From positions 3,968,001 through 4,032,000 of the forward strand of contig CP126196.1 of assembly GCA_030272155.1 (NCBI GenBank): a DNA stretch of 64,000 nt, written 5' to 3'. This document shows positions 1 to 20,900 of the stretch, piece by piece. Position numbers and translations under genes: made by a program. How positions within the stretch are numbered: position 1 is the first letter of the stretch; the number at the start of each line of letters is the position of its first letter. The notes under the pieces were generated by a model, which was not told where the DNA came from, did not search any database, and was given only the letters and a program-made list of their open reading frames with translations. Source of the DNA: Tetradesmus obliquus (Eukaryota; Chlorophyta; Chlorophyceae; Sphaeropleales; Scenedesmaceae).

Positions 1-3000
1 CTGCTGCTGCTGCTGCTGCGGCTGCTGGTTGGGCAGTGTGAGGTGCGGTAGCTGTGGGACACCTGTCGGCCCCTCTGAAGCTGCGGTAGGTGTGGCGGCA
101 GCTACTTCTGCCTCCAGTGAAGGCAGAAAGGACTCATCTGCTGCTGCCGCCTGGCTGCTGCCCGACGGCCCAGTTGCACCATCGTTGTTGCTGCTGCTGC
201 TGCTGCTGCTGCCGTCAGGGCCTTGACCATTTTCCGCAGCATTGTTGCCGCTGCTGCCGCTACCGCTGCTGCTGCTGCCCCCAGGGCCTGCATTGCCGCC
301 AGCAGCACCGTCCGTTGCATCGTCACTTCTTCTGCCAGCTGCTGGTGGGTCTGCTGCCATGGTTGGCACTGCTGCTCCGTCTATGCCATGCCTCAGGAAA
401 TGCTTGATCACCTGCGGATGGCATCAGCAGCATCAGCAGCAGCAGCAGATACAAGCGGAAGTTGGACGAACAACGGCCCACAGCCCCACATACCTGCAGC
501 ATTTCTGGCTCTGGGCTCTGGGCTGGTTGCAGCTGGTTGCCTGCAACCAAAAAGCCATTGCCAAATCCACCATCCATGGCTGCTTGAACTGTGGCCACCC
601 TCGCAACACCCAGGACTGCATGGGGTGCTGACACACTTGCAAGCTCGGCAAACCATGTCAAAATGACAGACAACCGCACAGCAGGGCCACTCCAACGTCA
701 CTTTGTTCACCCAATAACCACACAAACAACATTGTATTAGGCACATCTGCTTTGGAGTAGCTCCTGATAATATCCAGTGCACAGTGTTTTCAAACACCCT
801 TGATATTTTCTGCCCACCTGCAGCATGGCAGCGTTCATCTGCCCACCCGCCTCCAGCACCCGCCTGCTGCACTCAGCCTGCCGTCACCATCCGGTGTAGC
901 GCTAGCGGCCCACAACAATGAACGGCAGCAGAACTGCAACCCATATACGCTATGGCGGCATTCACAGACCACACGGACCACCGACTCTGTCACAAATGCT
1001 GCTGAAACAAGAGACACTCCCACCTGCAGCATGGCAGCGTTCATCTGCCCGCCAGCCTCCAGCACCCGCCTGCTGCACTCAGCCTGGCCCGCATCCAGCC
1101 TGCCAACATCTTTCAAAGTAGTCCAGATCTTCTGCAGCACCAGTGGCTCATCAAACTCGACATGGAACTGGCTGGCAAGTATGTTGGGCCCCCAGCTCCA
1201 CAGCTCATTTGCAGCTGTGGGGGATGAGGCCAGCAGCACCGCACCGGGCGGCAGCTGCAGCACCTGGCCGTGGTGGTGGTAGGGAGTGAGAGAGGCGGCA
1301 TGTGGGTATGCAAAGCAGTGCAGGCAGTAGGGTTAGTTAAAAGGTGCAGATGACAGAGCAGCATACTAGAATGCGGATGGATGCCAGCTGGAACCCAGCT
1401 CCACAGCTCATTTGGGGCCGTGAGGGATGAAGCCAGCAGCACCGCACCCGGCGGCAGATGCAGCACCTGGTGAAAGGCAGGCAGGTGGTGGCGGAAGAGC
1501 AACGCAGCACGGCAAGTGCGTCTGTTGCAGGCCCAGCTAAACAAACAGCAGTTGACACAGGGGCTGCAGCAGGATGACTGCAACCTTGCTGCTTTGTGCT
1601 GGGGTTCTGCTGGCTCGAATGTTATGACCCCACACTGCAGTTCGCAGCTGAATGATGGTTTGCTGCATTGATGTTGTCACACAAGCATGGATGTTGAGCA
1701 ACATAAATGCTCAGCTATGCTCAGTTACTGTCCTGCCCTCACCTGATCACCATGCGACTCAATCAGCCGGAAGCAGCCGAAACTTGCAGCAGCAGCAGCT
1801 GCGCTACTGCCCGCCACAGCTCCTGTCAACGCTGCATGTACGGCTGCAACACTGTCACTCCCTGCACTGTCATTGTTGCTGTTGTTGTTGTCGGCAGTTG
1901 AAGCAATACTCACACTCTCAAGCACATCCGCAACTGTACCAGCGTCGGTATCATTTGCCTTCTCCGCTGCTGATTGCTGCACTGCATCCGCACCGCTGCT
2001 GCTGCCTGTGGCTCCTGCAGCAGCCACGCTGCTGCTGCCGCCCCGTGCTGCTTCAGCTGCCAGTGCCTGCTGCACTGCAGCCTGCAGCTGGGTGAACTGC
2101 TGTAGCTGCAGAGTTGGCTGGATTTGTTCAATGGTGAGCACAAAGTCCCCGTCAGGGTTTGGGCCCACTGAACCGCCGAGTGCCCGGGCAAGGATCTGCA
2201 GGCGTCACACAAAGGTAGCACAAGGATTGTTTGACATCTGGTTGTAGCTTGGTCAAATCACTCGTTTCAGGGGTAGCCGGCCGCGCTGCACTGACTTTTG
2301 CCCTGTTGACACTGAGCTCTTGGTTACTGCTGCTGTCCCCTGCACCAAAACCCTAGCTGCGCAGAGTACACACCATCACCCTGTGCTACAGCCCGGCTGC
2401 TGCCCTTACAGGTAACACACTACTCCAGAACAAAACAGGATAGGATAGAGGGGGTTACATGCTGTGTGGAACAAACACTCCATCACGAAAACATGCTGTG
2501 TGGAACAAACACTCCATCACGAAAACAGCACGGATCAGCTTATACTTCACAACAGCTAACGCTGCTGCATGGTAGACGAAGGCATGCACCAACCCCCTGC
2601 TGCATGTTTGCTGTAGCTGTACACACGCACCTGACAGCCGAAGCAGCACCCATACATGCGTGTGCCTTGTCCTGCAAGCTTCCTCAGTAGGTCCATCAGC
2701 TGGTCGATCCATTCGTGCTGCTCATAGACGCTGTAGTGGCTGCCTGCAATGATAATGGCATCAAACTGTGCTGCTGCTTCTGCAGTCGGCAGCTCCCCTG
2801 CACAAGCCTGTCGCAACGGCCAAACACGCGGCAGAAGCGCTCGATGCAATAAACATCAAGATATCAATGAGACGCGCGGCTACTTACGGCGATCTGCTAG
2901 CTGCATGGGCAGAACAGGGTAGACAGCAGTAGCACCCCCACCTTGTACAGGGTCCACTCGTCGCCGGGCTCTAACAGTGCTTCCTTCCACAGCTGCAACA

Positions 3001-3153
3001 CCAATAGAGATGACTTATATTAATCATAAGGTCTTAAGACAGAACACTACGAGCAAAAATGAGCCATCAACACACCGATTCAGTGTAGCCCTCCCACTTC
3101 TTAGCATCTTCGCACTCAAAGCAAGCAATTTGACGAACTTTTGAATTTTTCAT
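1..3153 (-). CDS. Gamma-glutamyl-peptidase-like class I glutamine amidotransferase (3' end outside window)
   Basis: Minus-strand gene with exons 3153-3076, 2992-2942, 2807-2631, 2195-1743, 1263-1024 and 411-<1; all junctions are GT/AG and in phase 0. It starts at an ATG reading MKNSKVRQIACFECED. The class I glutaminase nucleophile elbow is GCCFGCQ (Cys about 98), and the His-Glu pair is in ASQFHVEFDEP (about His287, Glu289). ILARALGGSVG and LIESHGDQ are also typical of this fold. In plants this family (GGP) trims gamma-glutamyl residues from glutathione conjugates in the cytosol; other class I amidotransferases with the same fold remain possible. A Gly/Ala/Ser-rich insert of about 90 residues sits before LIESHGDQ. 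After VIKHFLRHGID, where the family normally ends, the frame continues as a low-complexity Gly/Ser/Gln tail off the window. Fold confidence is high; exact substrate is inferred. Confidence 0.85.
815..881 (-). repeat. Ghost copy of the 3' edge of amidotransferase exon 5
   Basis: About 66 bp nearly identical to 1021-1086, including the exon end (..NAAMLQ) and its GTGGG donor. It lies in the intron downstream of the exon it copies, in the same orientation. Confidence 0.85.
1396..1466 (-). repeat. Ghost copy of the 5' edge of amidotransferase exon 5
   Basis: Reads LHLPPGAVLLASSLTAPNEL, against LQLPPGAVLLASSPTAANEL in the real exon at 1263. The acceptor CAG is retained. The copy stops after the Trp-Ser-Trp and lacks the His-Glu catalytic half, so it cannot replace the real exon. 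Confidence 0.85.
2458..2525. repeat. 34-bp perfect tandem repeat, two units
   Basis: Two adjacent identical 34-bp units (2458-2491 and 2492-2525) in the intron between amidotransferase exons 3 and 4. No coding or splice signal is evident in the unit. Confidence 0.9.
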
Positions 3154-3937
3154 GTCCTAAGAAACTTTCACGAAGCTCGTCAGCCTGGCAACGTAGTGAT
3201 CACTGCCACCGCTCAGCCGTATGCGCTCCAGTGTTGATATTTTAGAAGGTCGCAGAAGTCGACTTCCGTATTGGAAACGTGCGACTCACCAGCGGACCCG
3301 GATACCGTCCCCAGCGACAGTTTGTGTTACATTGGATAACTGGTCCGACGGAGGTTGCCCCCAACCGCAGCAGCCCTGCGGTGTAAGAAGCTGCGACAGC
3401 TGTGGCGCTTCCTATGCCATTGCTGCAGAATCATGCCCTGTTCAGCTGTCTGTCGGACTTTTGTCTTGAAAGCAGCAGCAGAGAGCAAACGTTGGCCGGC
3501 ATCGCGCGTGATCGTGTCAACGCATCGTTGCCGCAGCACCTTCCCCAGGTGAAGCAAAGGGAACGGCGTTTGTTTCAATTTGAAATCATCAATCGCATGC
3601 GTATGTTCTTGCTGTACTGTCAGCAGCAGCTGTTCTGCTCACCAGTGCTGGCAAAGAACATCTTGGGAACTCCAGCAACTGTATAGGATTGCAAGCCACT
3701 CAGCATTTTCTGCACTCGTGCTATGACTGGAACGCTGCTTTGCATGGTTTGCTCCACCTTCTGCCTGTGACTCATTTCCTGCTTTGACACTTGGCGGCAG
3801 CGCAGCTTAGGTTGGTGACAGCAGCCACAAGCAGAAGCAGAAGCAGCAGCTGCAGCTGACCTGAATCTGCCACTCAGGAACACCTCCCCGTTCTTATTCA
3901 GCTCCAGCACACAGCTGTCGAGCAAGTTCTCATCAGC
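3154..3937. promoter_or_regulatory. Divergent intergenic region, presumed bidirectional promoter
   Basis: 784 bp between the start codons of two divergently transcribed genes, the amidotransferase (minus) and the CotH-like gene (plus). It must hold both 5' UTRs and core promoters. I saw no clear TATA box or other named element, and the ORFs here show no protein-like sequence. Confidence 0.4.
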
Positions 3938-13768
<9,831 letters not shown>

Positions 13769-13792
13769 CGATGAGGTACATGACTTCCTGGT

Positions 13793-13796
<4 letters not shown>

Positions 13797-13843
<47 letters not shown>

Positions 13844-13890
13844 CGCCGCCAGGACTGCTGCTAGGTGGCGACAGTGGGTCGCCCGGAGCC
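13797..13890 (+). repeat. CAG microsatellite and ghost fragment of the last CotH-like exon
   Basis: A (CAG)n/(AGC)n run of about 45 bp, then CAGGCGCCGCCAGGACTGCT, which copies the VPPGLLPDGGSG codons at 13679-13720. It lies in the 3' flank just after the stop codon. Confidence 0.75.
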
Positions 13891-15336
13891 CGCTCCAGTC
13901 GGGCACTGGGCTGATGGCAATGTTGCTATGGCTAAATATATTAATGACATAATACTTGCTATGGCTGAGGTGGCAACATGCTGATGCCACCCAGTGAGTG
14001 GGCCAGCTGCATGACGGGGGCGAACAGGGTGCAACAGCCCAGCTGTTGTGATGATGCTGCGCACGGATACTTCTACCAGGGGTAGCAGCGTTATGGGGTT
14101 ACTTTTACAGGGAGGTACAGACTTCTATATATTTGTTTAAAAAGGTAGAGGCCTGATTGGCAGCAGGCACTTGCAGGGCGTATTCAGCAGCGCAAGGAGC
14201 AGCGGCTGTCGTTGGCTAACCGTACGGTACTAGTGAGATAGCTGAGGCAGCTGTTGGCATTGCAGGCGGGGGATTTCCATAGTTTGCAGACATTGAATAG
14301 TCAGCATTGCACTTTGCAAGCCAGCACTGCAGTACCAGGGGCATCCAAGGCTAAGTGGACTTGTTACTTGCAAGGACAGTGGCACTCTTAATGTAGTGGG
14401 TTTGGCACCATCTGAGTGCATGTATGCCTGTACATGCCGCAGCTGCAGTACTGCAGTGCACAGCAGCAAATAACACTCGTGACATGTAAGCGTGTTGCCT
14501 GAAATGTTGGAGAGTCAACGGCAGGCTCAATAGGCACTGCATGCAACAGTGGACTCACATGCCTTTTGCTGTTGACGACGTCTAATTATAATTCCTGATC
14601 TCACACAGGCATTGCCGCCGCAGTGAAAGCAGACCCACACGCACCACAGCCCACACCGCCTGACCACGCCATGTGATGTTGTTGTGCACCATATTGAAAA
14701 CTTCAGCACTGCACATATTTCGTAAGGCATTCACATTGTGTTGCCACAATCTGCATGACATACACCCACAAAACATATGTAACTGAAACCCTACACCCAA
14801 ACCCTTGTGCCTAAACAGCTATGGCTATACTGTACCCCTAGCAACCCCTAAAAGCAGCCACTGGGAGCTCTGCTAGTAACAGCAAATTTTTCTGCAGCAC
14901 AGCTGAGCTGTGCACCACCATGCGATGCTTTTGAAAGTGCCCAAAAGCCTTGAAACCAAACCACCGCTGCCAAGCAACAACAGCACTGAACAAACAGCGT
15001 TGTGCACAGAGTGGGCGGCCAACTTGCACGCTACGACACTGTGTGTGACCTAAACCCTGCACAACGACAGGCTCTCTGTCTCCCTGACATGACCTAGACT
15101 GCACATGCCTCCTACGTCCCTGAACCCTAACCCTGTTGCCTCAAAACGCCAGCTGCACCTGGCACAACGCCATCTATCTGAGGGCTGCAACACTACAGTT
15201 GTGTTGGCAAACGTGTTGCTGCACAACTCTGACGCTTCTGCTGCAGGCAGCCAAGCACTGAACCCTACGATTCTTCACCCACATAACAACAACAAGCTAC
15301 ACTGACAGATGGGGCATGGGTAGTCACTGTACCACA

Positions 15337-15735
15337 CTCTGCATGTGATGTATTGTGTTGACTGAATGCTCTGTGTGTGTGAGTACCTGAGGGAGAACCA
15401 GAGTGAGTACTTAAGCACCTGTGGCTCGTCCTATGCTACTGCCTGACTACCAGTCTGCACAGCCACCGCAAAGCCGTGAGACACACCTGCAGCTAGTACC
15501 AGCTTTTGGTGCAACACACCATCAACTAGTCCCAGATGCTGACCACAGCTCCGCCGCACTCTGCATTTGATGCGTGATGTGTTATGTTTGTGAGTACCTG
15601 TGGCTCATCCTATGCTGCCTCACCACCAGTCTGCATAGGCACCACAAATTGGTGGGACACACCTTCAGCTAGCACCAGCTGCTGGTGGCCACGATGGGAC
15701 ACACCATCAACTAGTCCCATCTACGGGCGGGACAC
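15337..15735. repeat. Imperfect tandem duplication, unit about 170-190 bp
   Basis: Two units share CACTCTGCAT, GTGAGTACCTG, CTGTGGCTC(A/G)TCCTATGCT, CCAGTCTGCA and ACACCATCAACTAGTCCCA in the same order. The copies differ by substitutions and small indels. No coding potential is evident. Confidence 0.75.
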
Positions 15736-16259
15736 ACCCAGCAGCCACACAGACACAGACATCTTCCAGAGCACAACACACCTGCATAAGTGAGGCTGCC
15801 TTCTGACCCACTACGCGCTAGCACATACTGTTGTGGTTGTGGTGAGGTTGACTGTACAACAGCAGCCCTGATGGGGACTATGGTGATGTGATCAGCACAG
15901 CTGTATGGTGCACACCCGCGCAGCTGCATCTCTTGCATCCTCTACCTGCTCCTGCTGTGCCCTGCTGATTGCAGTTCACTGCTGATTGTAGCAGCAGTGC
16001 ACCACTGCAAAGACGCGCCTGCAACCCACCACGCTATGTATGGTGACATGCACCACACTGTGCGCACAGCAAGGCTGCCTAACAACCTGCATGTGATGCT
16101 GAGGCAGCAAACCGCCAGCAAAGGTGACTCTTGGCCTAAACCTCAAGATCCAAACATCTGTCGAGAGTGGACCGACTGCAACACCACGCCACACTGGCAC
16201 AGCATGCCGCGGCCCGAAACTGTGAGTCTGACTCAAACTGACTCAAACCACAAAACAAC

Positions 16260-16525
16260 ACTGCTACCTACACCTTCGGCTACCTGCACCGCATGCTGCC
16301 GCACCACACCACCATTGGATCAGCAGATGCAGGCCCTCTGCTGACAGGGTGGCAGTCAAACAGCCCCAGAACACAGCACAGCACCCAGTACAGAACCGGA
16401 CGGCGGTTGTATCTGACCGCAAAACCATGCTAATGGCACAATGCTACCTAAACCTTGCTCCACCTGCACAGCATGCAGTGTGTGGTGCAAAGGCTCCACA
16501 TAACCATCAGAAGCAGGCCCTCTGC
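16260..16525. repeat. Imperfect duplication, unit about 180 bp
   Basis: GCTACCTACACCTTCGGC and GCTACCTAAACCTTGC, each followed by a TGCACxGCATGC block, and later CAG(A/T)(T/A)GCAGGCCCTCTGC, occur in the same order near 16262 and 16443. Confidence 0.6.
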
Positions 16526-17981
16526 AGTTGGTCAGCAGCAAAGCAGCACCGCAGCACAGCCCAGATGGCAGTGCAGAAGCAGCAGCACCTGCAGCGCTGC
16601 CACACACGCCGCGATTATTAATGGCAGCTACTTGGCGGCCCCATGCAGCATGCTCGTAGGGTGGCCGAACACTATGCGTATGGGCACAGCTGCGTGACAA
16701 ACATGTTAAACAGCCGACTGGTCAGTTTGACAGCTGCACTGCCTCATACACGCCAACAAGGAGCAAACATTTCGCTGCGTTCAGCAGCTGTAACAGGTCG
16801 CCGGCCCATTTGCATTGCTCCTGCATCACACCTGATACCAATACCACTAACGTTGGGAAGGCACGGAACTGCCATGGAAACAAGACTAACCAGCTGTCAC
16901 AGCAGCATCCAATGTTTTGAATGCTCAGATCAGACAGCCATCACTTAAAGGGATGCAGCACTGACAGCATTCAGGACAATGCTCGCCGCGCCAAAAAAGG
17001 TACTGTCATATACACGGTCATATGCTACAAGCAGGCCTGTTCTGCATGTACACTGCAGCGCAAGCTAGGCACGCTCCAGCAGCTGCTGAAAAGCGATCAG
17101 CAGCGACACTAGCTTTCGTCACATGCCTGCTGCTGAACAGCACTGTCATACGCCTGCAGCTGCAGCCCTGAGGCGGTGCTAGGGTGTGCTGTGGTGAGCA
17201 GCTGCAGCTGTAACATGTTACAAGCTGGGCGCTGCAAGCACCCACACACTGGCAAGGCTCTCAGTCCAGAGATCCAGAGCCACAAGCAGGATGTGCAGCA
17301 TGCATGCCATGCAACCGGGCTACGAGTACTCTGCTGCCGTTCCCAATCCAGGGAGCCACAAACAAGACGCGCAGCAGGATTGGTTGCATGCATGCAGCAG
17401 CACGGCGCACGAGTCATACTGCATTGCATGTGTCGTATACGCAGCAGCATAGCATACAATCCAGTACACATGCCACCGCGCGCTGCCTTCACAACCAGAC
17501 ACTCCTCCTGCTGCAAGTGCTGCCAACTGCTGCACCTGCACACGCTACAATCCAGTGTGTTGTGCGGTGTGGCAGCACACTGCCTACAAAATCTCACTTT
17601 TTTCAATGTTCTAGCACAAGAAGCCAAATGCACAGCCACAAAGCATTGTGTGGATATGTCCAGATATTGCATAGCAGACAGCTAGCAGGCAGCTGCATAG
17701 CAGGCAGCTGCAACAGAGCATCTGCAAGCCCATCAGAACCGTCAGCAGCACATGCTGCATGGTTATCAAAACATGGAGCAGGGACGGCGTTTTGGAAACT
17801 TGCCAAGCGCAAGCATGTACAATGCAGGTTTAATGCACGCCGCGCCTCAAACCCCGCAACACCTGCAACATTTGCACAGCAACAAACATAGAGCCTAGGC
17901 TGCGACGTGAAGAACATGGACAGGCGGTGGGCGGCTGTGTAGGCTGCTCGGCGCGCCTGCTGCTGCCATGCGCCCAGGCTG

Positions 17982-20900
17982 CTATGCGCAGAACATGTAC
18001 AGGCTGTTTGCTGCTGCGCAGGCGATGACGTGTGCCTCTGGGTGCCATGCCATGTGCAGCAGCTTACTGCTGCAGTCGACCTGGCCTTCCAGCTGCTGCT
18101 GCTGCTGCTGCTGCTCATTGGCGGCCTGCAGGAACAATGCATAAACAGTAGCAGACATCAGACGGAGCATGGCTTACTAATGCAGCAAATACCTCAGCAG
18201 GCACGTGGCCGACACCAACAACAAACAATTGAAGTCCTCCAAGCTGGCTACAAAGCACACAAGCTTGTGCGCGACAGACCATAAGCACTGCAGCACCTCT
18301 GCAAAAGCATTCAGCCATGGCCTGCTTGTGCATTGCGGTTGCAGCTGCAAGAGCATGTGGCCAACAACTGCACACGATTGGCGTGTTCGAAGCTGGAGAC
18401 AACTGACACCACCCTGCACAAGATGGCCAACAGCTGCACCGCAGTGAGCAGCACTCACGCCTGGGCTGGCTGCGCGCAGCGGCTGCAGGCGGCGCCGCAT
18501 TGGGTCCCTGGAAGCCTCCAGTGCAGTGCCAGATGGCTTGGAGGGCCACGGCAGCACATACTCCTGCGGCTGCTGCTGCTGCATCATGCTGCTGCAGTCA
18601 AACACCTGCAGAAGCAGGACGAGCAGCGCGCGCAGATGTTGCATGAAAGCTGCATGGTTGTGATTCATTGCTGTCTAAAACACAAAGAATCACAGCATTG
18701 ATGGTGCAAAACTGCGGCTGTGTTGATGCAGTGGCGCAGCAAGGTGGCTTGGCAGCTGTAGTATCCACCACACATGTCCAGGTGCATTACAAGCCACTGT
18801 GTACCACTGTCCACACAGCACGAATGCCACCATGAGCAGGGCAGCGCGCAGCTTAGTTGGCGCCTTTTGCTGTGTACCGCTCCACACAGAGCACAGCAGC
18901 ATCTCAAGTGCAGCACCCACCTTGAGGCTGTTGCTGTAGGTGCCGCTGGCACTGGCCAGCATGAGTGTGTACAACAGGTATTCTTGTTACGAAGTTGTAC
19001 ATGCGTGTCGAGAACAAGTCAGCTTGTCAGTTCAGTGCAGTGCCAGATGACTTCACCGCTGCAGCACCTACCTTGAGGCTGTTGCTGTAGGTGCCGCTGG
19101 CGAAGCAGGTGGCGGGGCCGTTCATGCAGCAGCCAAACTTGTCAAAGATGCAGTCGTTCTCATAGAGCTCACTCAGCTGCATCAACACCAGCAGCAGGAG
19201 CAGCAGCAGCAGCAGCAGGCAAAATTGTCAAACATGCATTTGTTCTCGCACAGCTTGCGCAGCTGCAGCAATGCAGGCAGCAGCAGAGCAGCAGCAGGGA
19301 GGGCAGCCCCAGCTGGCTCAGAATAGGTGATGAAGAGACGGCAGCAAGCAGGGTGAATGCGACACAAGCTACACAAGGAACACTGCTGCAGGCCACTTGT
19401 TGATTTCTGTCACATCCTTGGCTTGAAAGAAACAAGAGGATGGTGCATGCAGGCGATACATGCACGCCTTTCAGAAGCAGGAAAGTGGAGACGACCAAAC
19501 GGGATGTCATAAGGCCAAAAATTGACCAAATCAATGACACAGACCACCATAACTAGTCCAGAGTGCTTACTTATCTGTGGCCACACTTCCGCGTGCACTG
19601 CCAGGCTGGCCACTCGTCCTCTTTCCATGGCCAGGCCCCATAGCTTGAGGCTCATGAAGTCAGCACATCCACTATATATATGTTATTTACATGTCTGACA
19701 TCAATTCCATTTACTGAATTACTGAGTGCAGTACTGAATTGGTCACTCACTCATGGCCGCACTTCTTCATGAACTGCCAGGCAATTGGCCGTGCCTCCAT
19801 GGCCAGGTCCCAGCTTTGAGGCTCATGATGGCATTATATTAGCTATAGATGACTTTGTCACTAGCATGTTTCAGGTGTAACTTCTATCTATCTATAGTTA
19901 TTTTGGTCACTCACCTGTGGCCGCACTTCTTTATGCACTGGCAGGCTGGCAATTGGCCGTGCCTCCATGGCCAGGTCCCACAGCTTGAGGCTCATGAATT
20001 GAACACATATATATGTTACTTACATGTCTAAGATCAATTCCAGGTACTGAATTACTGAGTGCAGTAGTGAGGTGGACACTCACCCGTGGCCGCACTTCCT
20101 CGTGCACCGCCAGGCTGGCAATGGGCCGTGCCTCCATGGCCAGGTCCCACAGCTTGAGGCTCATGAAGTCACGAGCCAGCATGTAGCGCCCGCAGGCGCT
20201 GAAGCGCAGGCTGCTGGTGGACGCGATGATCTCGGAGAACCAGTCGCGCCCTGCCTGCGGGAGCAACAACAGCCAAGCACATATGCAGTTGAGGGTGTTT
20301 GTGACATGTTATGTGCAGCCCGCAGCCGCTGAAGCGCAGGCTGTTTGTGGATGCTATAAATTCGGAGAACCAGTCACGCTCCGCCTGCAGGCGCAGAAGA
20401 AAAGCAGTGCTTACTTATCTCATGGTTGCAAGTTGTGACGGTGCTGACCAAAGCTACAGAAAGAATGCATTAGCAATCATCACTCAAGCGCTTGCAATTG
20501 TTCAGACTCTCAGAAGGCTTCAAAAGTCCCGTCTCTCACCTCATTTCAACTTCCTGACACATCTCAGCACTCCTGTTGCACAGCACTGTGCAATCAGACA
20601 TACTGTTGCATGCCGCTACATGGCTTCTGTCTCACCTCAGGTTCCACTTCTTGGTATGTCTTGGCGCTCCTGTCGCACAGCGCGGCACAGCGCAGGTCCC
20701 CTAGCCGTATGCACCCCTTGCTGCTGCTGTAGGCGAACAGGCTGCAGTGGCCGGGGTGGAAGTCAGCACAGGTGATGACCTGCAGAGGAGCGCCACAAGC
20801 GGTCAAAGACAACATAAATGGGTCAAACACAGCAGTTACGAGGCAACGCAATCAAGCCAGCACAACAGCAACCAGAAGTGTTGGCTGTGGGTGCCGTTTG

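Larger units (their letters stand above)
13769..17981. other. Gene-free convergent interval
   Basis: 4.2 kb between the converging 3' ends of the CotH-like and PP2A-B genes. I found no exon chain, known domain or tRNA. It holds decayed local duplications (15337-15735; 16260-16525), CA-rich stretches and a short telomere-like CCCTAACCCTG near 15124. Presumably 3' UTRs plus spacer. Confidence 0.5.

Noticed and set aside
15121-15134. Telomere-like CCCTAACCCTG
   Set aside because: Only about two units, in a region without other telomeric sequence; chance or a trivial remnant.
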